A stretch of DNA of 32,751 bases from Tannerella sp. GTDB taxonomy: Bacteria > Bacteroidota > Bacteroidia > Bacteroidales > Tannerellaceae. The stretch is taken from the NCBI GenBank assembly GCA_031257565.1, contig JAIROL010000050.1:1-32751 (forward strand). The letters run 5' to 3'. The notes below the pieces were generated by a model that was not told the origin of the DNA, ran no database searches, and saw only the letters and a list, made by a program, of their open reading frames with translations. The translations under genes and the position numbers were made by a program. Positions 1-9,142 of the stretch are shown piece after piece. Within the stretch, counting starts at the first letter, position 1, and the number at the start of each line of letters is the position of its first letter.

Positions 1-301
1 AATGACCTGTTTTGCGCCAACCGCTTAGAGACCCGTATTTCTTCTCCAACCCGGATATCATATCCAAACTTTTACGGGCACAATCCCAAAGCAGGTTGTA
101 ATCGGTGGGAAAATGAACGTTGCTCTCAAACACGAAGCTATCCGTCTTTAAGGACAATGCTTCCGTTTCTTTTTTTTTGAACACTTCGCCATGACCAAAG
201 GATACTGTCACATCGTTGATTTGCTTCATCGTCGCATCATCGACATGCAAACTGACTATTGTCATGTCTTCCGTAAACAAGGGGAGGATTGCTTGAGGCA
301 T
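1..301 (-). mobile_element. Partial transposase-like ORF, truncated by the window edge
   Basis: Minus strand reads MPQAILPLFTEDMTIVSLHVDDATMKQINDVTVSFGHGEVFKKKETEALSLKTDSFVFESNVHFPTDYNLLWDCARKSLDMISGLEKKYGSLSGWRKTGH..., open to the window edge. The D-S-x-V-x-E-[ST]-N-[VI]-H-[FY]-P-T-D segment resembles DDE transposases of the ISNCY/IS1182-like type. Family assignment is from memory. Confidence 0.55.
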
Positions 302-610
302 AATAACAATATTTAATGGATTTTAGATTTTACTGTAAATATAATAAAAATGTTTCAATTAAAAAAACATGACACTTTCATTTCACAACAACTTTTTGTT
401 TCTCGCTTATTTTTAAGATGTTAGATTTTACAGGTCAGGAACTCTGATACTAAATGTGATCGATATGACAATAGAATTTATTAAATTATAGATCGTACTG
501 TCCTAAAATGAAAGGATTCTCTGTTTCTATCGTGTTAAAAATTAAATTTTGTACATTTGAAATAGTTTCTTATATTGCCGGTCCATTATAAATTTCTAAA
601 ACAATAAAAT

Positions 611-1918
611 ATGGTGACAAGACGAAATTTCCTGCGTCAATCTGCTTCGACAATAGCAGCAGGTTTGGTAATGCCTTCCGTATGGGGGAATAATCCTTAT
701 ACAGATGTTGTAAGCGCTAACGACAAAATAAGGATTGGCTTAATCGGCTGCCGGAATATGGGGTGGGCTAATTTAGCTGATTTTCTTATTCATCCGGATG
801 TAGATTGTGTCGCTTTATGCGATATTGATCGAAAATTACTGGAGAGTAAAGCCGGGGAAGTTCGGAAACTACGCAACAAAACTCCTGATCTGTATGGAGA
901 TTACAGAAAATTGCTCGACAGAAAGGATATAGATGCAGTTATCATTGCGACGCCCGATCATTGGCATTGTTTACAAATGGTTGACGCATGTGCGGCGGGA
1001 AAAGACGTCTATGTGGAAAAACCTGTCGCCAACTCGATTGCGGAATGTGACGCCATGGTCGGCGCCGCTCAAAAATATAACAGAGTCGTTCAGGTAGGAC
1101 AGCAGCAGCGTAGCGGAAATCACTGGCATGAAATGAAACGTTATATTGATTCCGGCAAATTGGGAAAAATTGCCCGTGTGGATGTCTGGGCGAATTTCAA
1201 TTATGCGGCAATGTCATTACCGGTACCGGATAGTCCGCTACCGGAAGGAATTGACTTTGACATGTGGTTGGGGCCTGCGCCGAAACGTTCGTTTAATAAC
1301 GAGCGTTTTCACGGTTCGTGGCGGATGTTCTGGGATTACGGCGGCGGCCTTCTTACGGATTGGGGCGTTCATTTACTCGATATGGCATTGTGGGGAATGA
1401 ACGTAAAAGGAGTGCCTGAGAAAGTGATGGGCGTAGGAGGAAAGTATGCTTATCCTCAAAATTCCCCGGAGACATTTGATACCATGTCTGTTATTTATCA
1501 ATATGAAAATTTCCTGATTCACTGGAGTAATGTGGCAGGCGCTGAAACCGGACCTTATGAAAGGAATTACGGATTGGCTTTTAAAGGAACGAACGGTACG
1601 TTAGTCGCTAATCGTGAGAGTTGGGAAGTCATACCGGAAGGTGATAAATCTGAAGCAATCAGGTCATTGCCGGACTTTCAGGATCACAAAGATCATGTCG
1701 CCAATTTCCTGACTTGTATGAAGAACCGGGATATCAATACGGCATGTACGATTGCTAATGGAAGTTTATGCGCCAAGTATGCACATCTGGGTAATATCTC
1801 GGCAAGAGTGGGCGATTCACTTACATTTGATGATCAAAAGAAATTATTTAATCATAAAGAGGCTGATAAACTGTTCAAACCTGACTATAGGAAGCCATGG
1901 ATATTTCCGGAATTATAA
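611..1918 (+). CDS. Gfo/Idh/MocA family oxidoreductase with Tat-like signal
   Basis: N-terminal RRNFLRQSASTIAAGLVMP Tat-like signal; Rossmann motif IGLIGCRNMG; DAVIIATPDHWH and VEKPVANS motifs typical of the family. Confidence 0.92.
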   Translation: MVTRRNFLRQSASTIAAGLVMPSVWGNNPYTDVVSANDKIRIGLIGCRNMGWANLADFLIHPDVDCVALCDIDRKLLESKAGEVRKLRNKTPDLYGDYRKLLDRKDIDAVIIATPDHWHCLQMVDACAAGKDVYVEKPVANSIAECDAMVGAAQKYNRVVQVGQQQRSGNHWHEMKRYIDSGKLGKIARVDVWANFNYAAMSLPVPDSPLPEGIDFDMWLGPAPKRSFNNERFHGSWRMFWDYGGGLLTDWGVHLLDMALWGMNVKGVPEKVMGVGGKYAYPQNSPETFDTMSVIYQYENFLIHWSNVAGAETGPYERNYGLAFKGTNGTLVANRESWEVIPEGDKSEAIRSLPDFQDHKDHVANFLTCMKNRDINTACTIANGSLCAKYAHLGNISARVGDSLTFDDQKKLFNHKEADKLFKPDYRKPWIFPEL

Positions 1919-1970
1919 TACTGTGTGCAGAATAAATGAATGATTTAAAATTTATGTTAAATAATAAAAT

Positions 1971-3605
1971 ATGAAAAGATTTTTTTTATGTTGTATACTG
2001 CTGGTAAGTATTACGTTGATATCGTTGGGGCAGGATTTTTATACGCCTGATGAACGTACCGATTGGTTACGAAAGGCCCGGGAAAATATTCCCGTATTGA
2101 AAGAAACGATAATGAAGCCTGCGGGTATAGTTAATATAGTGAAGGATGCGGATTCTTTTCAGGGTTGGAAAGCGCTGCCGTCTGTTTCTGTTGAGGAGTT
2201 TTACAAGGCGTCGCTGAAATCTCAGTCAGGAGTTATCATAGATTTTGGAGAACACATGACCGGATACTTCACTTTTACGGTTTCTCCGATGAATCTGACT
2301 CCGGATGCACCGGCACGTATTAAGTTTACGTTCGGAGAGACGCCGTCGGAACCGGTAACGCCGTTTGATCCGTATCGCGGAGGCTTGAGCCGTGCATGGT
2401 TACAGGATGAGATTGTTACGGTGATGACTGTTCCTGACACGATAACCATACCTCGTCGTCTGGCATTCCGGTATGTCAAGGTAGAGCTTCTGCATGCTCC
2501 TAATTATGACTTTTCCGTTTCTGACGTCTCATGCAGGGCCGTTACATCTGCTACCGTAAACCCGGAACCTCTCCCGGTGGTAGTTCCGCAATTGATCAGG
2601 GACATAGACCGCGTCGGACTGAATACGCTAAAGGAATGTATGCAAACCGTATACGAGGATGGGCCGAAACGTGACCGGCGTTTGTGGATCGGCGATCTTT
2701 ATCTGGAGGCATTAGCTAACATGTTTTCGTATAAGCAGCATGGCCTGACAAAACGTTGTCTTTATTTACTGGCCGGACTGGCGGACGAGAGCGGCTTTCT
2801 GAACGGGACTGTTTTTGAACAGCCTTATCCCCATGCCCAGGCCAAACAGCTATTGTATGATTATGCATTGTTATATAATGTATCCGTAAAAGATTACCTC
2901 GAGGCGACGGGTGATAAGCAAACTGCAACGGATTTATGGAAGGTCGTTAAAAAGCAATTGGATGTTGCGACTCCTTATATACGGGACAATGGCCTGATGG
3001 ATTTTGAAAAAGCAAATAAAGAATGGTGGATATTTTTTGACTGGCGGGATGGATTGCATCGTGAGGTAGCTTTTCACGGCGTAACTATTTATGCTTATAA
3101 ACAAACGTATGAATTAGCCAAAATGTTGGGAAAAGAAAAAGAGGTAGCGCATCTTCCCGGTATTATAAAGAAAATGACAAATGCGGTCAGAAGGAATTTT
3201 TACAATAAGAAGACCGGTTTGTTTGCAGGAAATCTGAATCATCAGATATCCTGCTCATCGCAGGTATGGATGGTTATCAGCGGCGTTACGACAAAGGAGG
3301 AGGCACAGCGGGCGTTAAAAGCATTGAAAATGACTGCCGATGTAGTATATCCGGGTACGCCTTATGCGTATCACTATTATATTCAGTCATTGGTCGACTG
3401 TGGTATGAATCAGGAAGCGAGGGACGCTTTGATCGGGTATTGGGGAGGAATGGTAAGAAAGGGAGCTGATACGTTTTGGGAAGCATATGATCCCATAAAC
3501 GATCTTTTATCTCCCTATGGTTTTTTTCCCATGAACAGTTACTGTCATGCATGGAGTTGTACCCCGGTTTATTTCATACGAAAGTATCCGGAGATCTTTC
3601 AATAG
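1971..3605 (+). CDS. GH78-like (alpha-L-rhamnosidase superfamily) secreted glycoside hydrolase
   Basis: Signal peptide MKRFFLCCILLVSITLISLGQ; EDGPKRDRRLWIGDLYLEA and DTFWEAYDP motifs of six-hairpin GH78-like enzymes. Confidence 0.8.
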   Translation: MKRFFLCCILLVSITLISLGQDFYTPDERTDWLRKARENIPVLKETIMKPAGIVNIVKDADSFQGWKALPSVSVEEFYKASLKSQSGVIIDFGEHMTGYFTFTVSPMNLTPDAPARIKFTFGETPSEPVTPFDPYRGGLSRAWLQDEIVTVMTVPDTITIPRRLAFRYVKVELLHAPNYDFSVSDVSCRAVTSATVNPEPLPVVVPQLIRDIDRVGLNTLKECMQTVYEDGPKRDRRLWIGDLYLEALANMFSYKQHGLTKRCLYLLAGLADESGFLNGTVFEQPYPHAQAKQLLYDYALLYNVSVKDYLEATGDKQTATDLWKVVKKQLDVATPYIRDNGLMDFEKANKEWWIFFDWRDGLHREVAFHGVTIYAYKQTYELAKMLGKEKEVAHLPGIIKKMTNAVRRNFYNKKTGLFAGNLNHQISCSSQVWMVISGVTTKEEAQRALKALKMTADVVYPGTPYAYHYYIQSLVDCGMNQEARDALIGYWGGMVRKGADTFWEAYDPINDLLSPYGFFPMNSYCHAWSCTPVYFIRKYPEIFQ

Positions 3606-3746
3606 ATAATCTGTGGCAGGTATGGAAATCTAATCGCAGTTCGGTAGTAGCTTATCGAGATGTGTTTCGATAAATCAAACTTTATGCTTATTTTTGCGGC
3701 AAGATTTTATTCTTATGCACTTATTTTAGGTGGTAAACTTGAGTTT

Positions 3747-4868
3747 CTAATTATCCGGCGACAAAAGTAATAAAAAGTCGGCAACGATCGGCAAGTGATC
3801 GCTATATCCTCCTTTGTAGGTTTTACCGGTATATTTACGCAAAGGATTTTGTTCGCCGCGACTGTTTTTTTTAGAGAGCAGGAAGTCGGGCGCGAATATA
3901 CGCGGACTTCCTTCTTTCAGATAGTTGTTCCAGTGACGGCTTATCATGATCTGGTCGAGTTGCGACCATTCGCCCTGAAATTTATGCGTGCCGTGAAAAT
4001 TAAGTTTTCCGGCGTCGCCGAACAGGTTGATAAGGTTATATTTACTTTTTGATCCTTTTATTAGGGTCTGTATGCTTTTATCGGAAGGATTGTCATTGAA
4101 ATCTCCCATTATTATAATATTTGATTCCGCATTTATCCTGTATAGCGAATCGCATAATTTCCGGAGAAATTTTGCAGCATCCATTCGGTCCTGTTCCGTT
4201 TCTTTTTCTCCTCCCGATCGGGAGGGGAAATGGCAGACGAATAAATCCAATTGTTCGCCGTTTATTAGATCTCCCCATACATGCAGAATATCCCGTGAAC
4301 GCTTTCTTTTGTTTGTAAAAGGAATGCGTTCCGACGAATGACCGAGGTATTTGAATTTGTCACGCTGATAAATGAGCGCATTGTTGATACCGCGGGCGTC
4401 GCTTCCTTTTGTTATGCAGTAACTATAGTGTTGTTCTTTGAGAGGGGTGCGATTGAGCAGGCGTATCAGGACGCTATCGTTTTCAACTTCGCACAGTCCG
4501 CATAAGGCGGGCGTTCCCCACTCGCCGATAGCGCTTATTACCTGTGCTGTTTTTCGTAAATGCCGGTAATAACGGCCCGGGGTCCAATGCATTTGTCCGT
4601 CCGGAAGGAAATCATCATCCTGTTTCTTCGGATCGTCATCAGTATCAAACAGGTTTTCTACGTTGTAGAACATGACACGGATTTCCTGATAATGATCATT
4701 TTCTTTGTTGCTAAAGTCATTTTGCCGTTTTGACTTTTTATTGCTACGCGACGTTTTTTGTGACCGGTTATAGGAACGGCTTTGCGAGTATGCATTGGAA
4801 CACCCATACAATAACGCAATAAAACACAAAAAAATAGTTGTTTTGTTTAAAAGCCGGTTATTTTTCAT
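3747..4868 (-). CDS. Endonuclease/exonuclease/phosphatase family protein, secreted or lipoprotein
   Basis: MFYNVENLFDTDDDP, LCEVEND, IIMGDFNDNPSD and GGYSDHLPIVADF motifs. ATG at 4868 (MKNNRLLNKTTIFLCFIALLYGCSN) preferred over the longer ORF start at 4925; overlaps the upstream gene stop by 11 nt. Confidence 0.88.
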   Translation of the reverse strand: MKNNRLLNKTTIFLCFIALLYGCSNAYSQSRSYNRSQKTSRSNKKSKRQNDFSNKENDHYQEIRVMFYNVENLFDTDDDPKKQDDDFLPDGQMHWTPGRYYRHLRKTAQVISAIGEWGTPALCGLCEVENDSVLIRLLNRTPLKEQHYSYCITKGSDARGINNALIYQRDKFKYLGHSSERIPFTNKRKRSRDILHVWGDLINGEQLDLFVCHFPSRSGGEKETEQDRMDAAKFLRKLCDSLYRINAESNIIIMGDFNDNPSDKSIQTLIKGSKSKYNLINLFGDAGKLNFHGTHKFQGEWSQLDQIMISRHWNNYLKEGSPRIFAPDFLLSKKNSRGEQNPLRKYTGKTYKGGYSDHLPIVADFLLLLSPDN

Positions 4869-6414
4869 TTTTAGTTTCTTCTTGAGGTACGTATTCGTAA
4901 GCTCCGATAGACGGTCCGAGCTCACTTGTCAGACGGTTAATTCCATAACGGTCTGTCGGATATTGTTCCGATAGACGGCGATCGGCCTTTCCGATACCTA
5001 ACGATTCGCTTGCCGGCCGGAAATCGTATATGTAATCATATTTTCCGTCTTTATTTTTCCCGTCGCTCTTTCTATATTTCATGCTCTCGACCTTTGGGTC
5101 TTCAACGAACAATACTTCTTGAAAACGGTCATTATCCACCTTTTTCGTTTTCATCACACAGTGATTGAAGCGATAATTGAACTGTTCGTCATGGCCATTC
5201 ATGTAAATGTCGTTTGTAGAAAACATAATTTCTCCGCTGTATCTTTTTGTCGTATCGGCAGACAGGCTACCGTCAATGACGCAGTTGTCGAAAAATGCCT
5301 GTCGCAACGGAAATGAATGTTTTTCTTCGTTGTTGTTTTCATTGATGTAGATGATGTTGTCGGCAAGCGTAAGAGTTTGTATAAATTTTGACGCGCTGTT
5401 GCTCATCATAGCCGAAGGCATATAATTGGCCATTGTACAATGTGTGAACTGATATTTTCCTCCCGACAACATGACGAGATAATCGCTGGCATTACTAAAT
5501 TCCGTATTGGAGGCTTCAATATAGCAGTTGACAGCCCACAGAACATTTCCGTCCATATTTTTTATTTGCGAATCTCTGACGTCAATTTTTTTTCTGTCCG
5601 GAGTCGATTCTTCAAATGTCAGTCCTGAAATCCCATTACGTATCAGTGTGTGATTCAGTTCATTATCGAAGCTTGAGGCTCCGAAGAACAGGCCGTCCCA
5701 TTGTGCGGAAATCTGATCGTATGATATTGTTGAGGAGAAGTTGTTGAGTCTGTCGGCGCGAAATGTAACAGGCTCGTTCTGCGTGCCGTTGGTCTTTATC
5801 GTTCCGTCAATCAGCCATTTCGCATTTTTGTGCATATAGAAAGATACGCCTTTGTCTATATTAACAGTTACGCCTTCGGGTATCATAATACTGTCATAGA
5901 TAAGGTAAGGTCTTTCTGCGGCGAGAGTGGTATCGTTCGCAAAAGCAGTTCCACCCCTTAGAATATGCGCATTCTGTCCGTATGCTTCAAGTAATACGGA
6001 TTGTACCCTTCCGTTCGTTATAAATACGACGGAATCATATAAGACAAACGGGGTATTGTCGTCGTTGGGGTCGATTGTCACTTCTACGGCTATAAACAGA
6101 CTGTCTTTTTTCCATATGGGAATTTCGCTGAAAGAGCTGCCTTTGCGACCATCTACATTGATGCGGAATCCGCTTTCTCCGCCGCTGGCGAGTAAGATCT
6201 TATTAATTTTGAGCGCTTCGTCGTTTCGGTTGTATATCATGAAATAACCTGTCGTAGAGCCAATGGTTGTAAATACGGTATCGAACGATAACGTATCAGT
6301 TGAAAACGAAAGCTGATGATTGGGACTTACGGAGTAATCATCTATATCATTACACCCTGCCATCAAGACTATTATCAGACCTGTCGCCCATGCTATGAAG
6401 GATTTTTGCTTCAT
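4858..6414 (-). CDS. Lipoprotein with beta-helix-like repeats and choice-of-anchor-Q-like C-terminus
   Basis: Lipobox MKQKSFIAWATGLIIVLMAGCND from M20 of the ORF; beta-helix-like strands; C-terminal DRYGINRLTSELGPSIGAYEY typical of choice-of-anchor Q proteins. Confidence 0.72.
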   Translation of the reverse strand: MKQKSFIAWATGLIIVLMAGCNDIDDYSVSPNHQLSFSTDTLSFDTVFTTIGSTTGYFMIYNRNDEALKINKILLASGGESGFRINVDGRKGSSFSEIPIWKKDSLFIAVEVTIDPNDDNTPFVLYDSVVFITNGRVQSVLLEAYGQNAHILRGGTAFANDTTLAAERPYLIYDSIMIPEGVTVNIDKGVSFYMHKNAKWLIDGTIKTNGTQNEPVTFRADRLNNFSSTISYDQISAQWDGLFFGASSFDNELNHTLIRNGISGLTFEESTPDRKKIDVRDSQIKNMDGNVLWAVNCYIEASNTEFSNASDYLVMLSGGKYQFTHCTMANYMPSAMMSNSASKFIQTLTLADNIIYINENNNEEKHSFPLRQAFFDNCVIDGSLSADTTKRYSGEIMFSTNDIYMNGHDEQFNYRFNHCVMKTKKVDNDRFQEVLFVEDPKVESMKYRKSDGKNKDGKYDYIYDFRPASESLGIGKADRRLSEQYPTDRYGINRLTSELGPSIGAYEYVPQEETKNEK

Positions 6415-6474
6415 AAAACCGTATTTATATTTTGTAAACGTATCTATCTGCATATTTATTGTATGCTTCACATT

Positions 6475-6514
6475 AAAAACGAGAGATCGCCTTTTCGGGT
6501 AATCTCTCGTTTTT
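6475..6514 (-). terminator. Rho-independent terminator after the pepD-like gene
   Basis: Inverted repeat AAAAACGAGAGAT (6475-6487) / ATCTCTCGTTTTT (6502-6514); U-tract on the minus strand 10 nt past the stop of the 6524-7978 gene. Confidence 0.85.
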
Positions 6515-6523
6515 AATTTCCGG

Positions 6524-7978
6524 TTATACCGGTATGTTTTTCAGCATGTCGAGAAGATGTTTCCACCATCGGTCGACTGTCTTTATTTCGATGCGCTCGT
6601 CGGGAGAATGTACGCTTCGTAATGTCGGACCAAACGAGATCATATCTAATTGAGGATATTTTTCCAGAAACAGTCCGCATTCGAGTCCTGCGTGTATAGC
6701 CATTATCTTCGCGTCTTTTTTGAACAGTTTCCTGTAACTTTTTTGCGCCGCTTTCAGTATTTTGGAGTCCGGATCAGGCGCCCATCCCGGATAACCCTCC
6801 CCGTGTTCGACATTTGCTCCTGCCAGACGGAATACGGACGCCGCCTGATCTGCAATAGCGTTCTTTGCAGACTCGGTTGAGCTACGTTGGCTTGTTCCGA
6901 CTACGATCTTTGTCGTACCGACCATCTTGACCGAAGCGAGATTCGTTGATGTTTCAACAAGCCCTTCCATTTCATGGCTCATACCGATTACTCCATGCGG
7001 ACATGCGAGCAGCGAGTAGATCAGTTTTTCTTTCAATGTTCTCGGGAGGCATTTTAGGGGATTCTCCACAGTCTCCATAATCAGTTTCACATTCGGATCG
7101 ACACGTTTCAGTTCATTTTCAATGTCGGCGGCAAAATTATTCAGCATGACGCGGATCGGTTCGCGATTTTTGGGCGCTGTTCCTATGACGGCGTATGCTT
7201 CGCGCGCGATGGCGTTATGCAGGTTTCCGCCTTGTATTTCCGCCAGATTGAAAGGATATTTTTCCTGTAACCGATAAAGAAAACGTGCAAGTATTTTGTT
7301 TGCGTTGCCAAGTCCTTTATGGATATCCCCTCCCGAATGTCCGCCGTTGAGACCCGTGACCGTTATCCGGAAAAACTGATTGGATACCGGCGCCGGTACG
7401 GCTTTATATTCGAATGTAGCAACCGTCCCTTTTCCTCCGGCGCATCCCATAAAAATCTCGCCTTCGTCCTCACTGTCAAGATTGAGCAGGATATTTCCTG
7501 TCATAAAGCCTTTTTTTATCGCTTTGGCTCCTGTAAGTCCGGTTTCTTCATCAACCGTAAACAGGCATTCGAGCGGTCCGTGTTCGATCTCTTTCGACGT
7601 AATAACAGCCAAAGCTGCAGCTACTCCAATGCCATTGTCTGCTCCGAGCGTTGTTCCTTCGGCACGCAACCATTCTCCGTCAACCACAGTTTTGATAGGA
7701 TCCTTATCAAAATCGAAGACCACGTCGTTGTTTTTCTCGCAAACCATATCCAGATGAGCCTGCAGGATTACAGTCGGTAATTTTTCATAACCTTTTGTTG
7801 CCGGCTTGAATAACAAGAGATTACCGGCTTTGTCTTTTTTGATCTCGATCTTGTTTTTAGCCGCAACCTCTTCGATGTACTTTATGATTTTACCCTCTTT
7901 TTTGGAGGGTCGTGGCGTCCGGGTGATTTCATGGAAATATTTCCATACAATTTTTGGTTCTAAGTCTTTAATAGTCAT
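6524..7978 (-). CDS. pepD: Aminoacyl-histidine dipeptidase (M20 family, PepD-type)
   Basis: HLDMVCEKNNDV, LGADNGIGVAAALA, DEETGLTGA, GGHSGGDIHKG and HAGLECG motifs; full-length 484 aa. Confidence 0.93.
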   Translation of the reverse strand: MTIKDLEPKIVWKYFHEITRTPRPSKKEGKIIKYIEEVAAKNKIEIKKDKAGNLLLFKPATKGYEKLPTVILQAHLDMVCEKNNDVVFDFDKDPIKTVVDGEWLRAEGTTLGADNGIGVAAALAVITSKEIEHGPLECLFTVDEETGLTGAKAIKKGFMTGNILLNLDSEDEGEIFMGCAGGKGTVATFEYKAVPAPVSNQFFRITVTGLNGGHSGGDIHKGLGNANKILARFLYRLQEKYPFNLAEIQGGNLHNAIAREAYAVIGTAPKNREPIRVMLNNFAADIENELKRVDPNVKLIMETVENPLKCLPRTLKEKLIYSLLACPHGVIGMSHEMEGLVETSTNLASVKMVGTTKIVVGTSQRSSTESAKNAIADQAASVFRLAGANVEHGEGYPGWAPDPDSKILKAAQKSYRKLFKKDAKIMAIHAGLECGLFLEKYPQLDMISFGPTLRSVHSPDERIEIKTVDRWWKHLLDMLKNIPV

Positions 7979-8095
7979 GATTATTTATGTTTTAGGATTG
8001 AAAATATGATTGTTAATTTTTATCAATTTATGTAATCTTGTTTGAAAAATGATGAATTATTCACTTTAAAAGTATCGTACAATAATTTAAACTCT

Positions 8096-8103
8096 TATCT
8101 TTG
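8096..8103 (+). promoter_or_regulatory. Candidate Bacteroidetes -7 element (TAnnTTTG)
   Basis: TATCTTTG, 21 nt upstream of the ATG at 8125. No convincing -33 TTTG at 19-21 nt spacing. Confidence 0.5.
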
Positions 8104-8124
8104 CAAGCACAAATATAAAAATAA

Positions 8125-8340
8125 ATGCTTGAAGTTTTAGTATTGAGTGCAATAATTCTTCTTATTTGCCTTATTTTGTTTAGTGTGAATGTTTTATTGA
8201 AAAAGAACGGTAAATTTCCCAATATGCATGTCGGGTCTAATCCCGCATTACGCAAAAAAGGAATTAAGTGCGCCCGGACTCAGGATTTCGAAGCAGGTAT
8301 TCAGAAGAATCTTTTCGAACGGATGCAAAAGGAAGCTTGA
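8125..8340 (+). CDS. Small single-pass membrane protein, function unknown
   Basis: N-terminal hydrophobic helix MLEVLVLSAIILLICLILFSVNVLL, then a basic tail FPNMHVGSNPALRKKGIKCARTQD; same strand as and close to the OmpH-like gene. Confidence 0.7.
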   Translation: MLEVLVLSAIILLICLILFSVNVLLKKNGKFPNMHVGSNPALRKKGIKCARTQDFEAGIQKNLFERMQKEA

Positions 8341-8368
8341 ATAGGAAGTAAATATTATAATATTGAAT

Positions 8369-8995
8369 ATGAAAGAAAAATTACATTATGCGATTGAAAC
8401 GGCGCTTTTTGTAGCCGTGGTTATTTTATTTATTCTTCAGTTTTCGGGGAATAAAAAGTTGTCGGATACGAATGCGGTTGTTTCGGGAGATGGAACAACA
8501 TCGGAAAATGTTATGCCCATAGCATATATTGATGTTGATTCCCTGATGTCAAATTATACGTATTCTATCGATTTGAACGAGCAAATGACTAAAAAGTTTG
8601 AAAATTCACGCGCTAATCTGACTGAGAAGACGCGTAAGTTACAGTCCGAAGTTGCCGATTTTCAACGTAAATATGAAACCAATTCATTTCTTTCGCGCGA
8701 AAGAGCCGAATCCGAATATCAACGGATTACGAAAAAACAAGAAGATTTGCAGAAGCTTGAAGTTCAGTTGTCTCAGGAGCTTACGGATGAACAGTTCCGT
8801 ATGAATGAAAATTTGCGCAAGACGATTATCACGCAATTGCGCGAGTTCAATAAAGGTAAAGGATACCAGCTTGTTTACGGAAAGATGAATGACAATATTC
8901 TTTATGCTGACGATGCTTATAATATAACGGCAGAGGTGATAGAGTATCTTAATCGGCAGTATGCTTCTTCTCCGGCGGCGAAACCAGGCGAGTAA
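8369..8995 (+). CDS. OmpH/Skp-like periplasmic chaperone family protein
   Basis: N-terminal membrane or signal helix, AYIDVDSLMSNY motif, long coiled coil, NILYADDAYNITAEVIEYLN C-terminus typical of OmpH-like proteins. ATG at 8363 is also possible. Confidence 0.85.
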   Translation: MKEKLHYAIETALFVAVVILFILQFSGNKKLSDTNAVVSGDGTTSENVMPIAYIDVDSLMSNYTYSIDLNEQMTKKFENSRANLTEKTRKLQSEVADFQRKYETNSFLSRERAESEYQRITKKQEDLQKLEVQLSQELTDEQFRMNENLRKTIITQLREFNKGKGYQLVYGKMNDNILYADDAYNITAEVIEYLNRQYASSPAAKPGE

Positions 8996-9022
8996 AGAAT
9001 CTATATAGGTTGATGAAAAATC

Positions 9023-9057
9023 CGAAACCTGATGTTTACACAGGTTTCGATTTTTTT
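9023..9057 (+). terminator. Rho-independent terminator after the ompH-like gene
   Basis: Perfect 9-bp stem CGAAACCTG (9023-9031) / CAGGTTTCG (9041-9049), then A and T7. Confidence 0.8.
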
Positions 9058-9130
9058 GTTGATTTTGGATGAGGATAAAGATGTGGTGGAAAAGGAAATG
9101 GAGAAAACATGATAATTGAGATAAAAGTTG

Positions 9131-9138
9131 TACCTTTG
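9131..9138 (+). promoter_or_regulatory. Candidate Bacteroidetes -7 element (TAnnTTTG) immediately before the methyltransferase ATG
   Basis: TACCTTTG at 9131-9138, 4 nt before ATG 9143. No clear -33 element. Confidence 0.4.
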
Positions 9139-9142
9139 TACC

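Noticed and set aside
3652-3673. Hairpin TTATCGA-GATGTGTT-TCGATAA between convergent genes
   Set aside because: Short stem without a following T-tract on either strand; not convincing as a terminator.
4869-4925. Extended N-terminus of the endonuclease-like ORF (MSSDRLSELTNTYLKKKLK)
   Set aside because: Overlaps the upstream gene; the internal ATG at 4868 gives a proper signal/lipoprotein N-terminus.
7319-7780. 153-aa plus-strand ORF
   Set aside because: Antisense to the well-supported PepD-type gene, with no recognisable domain.
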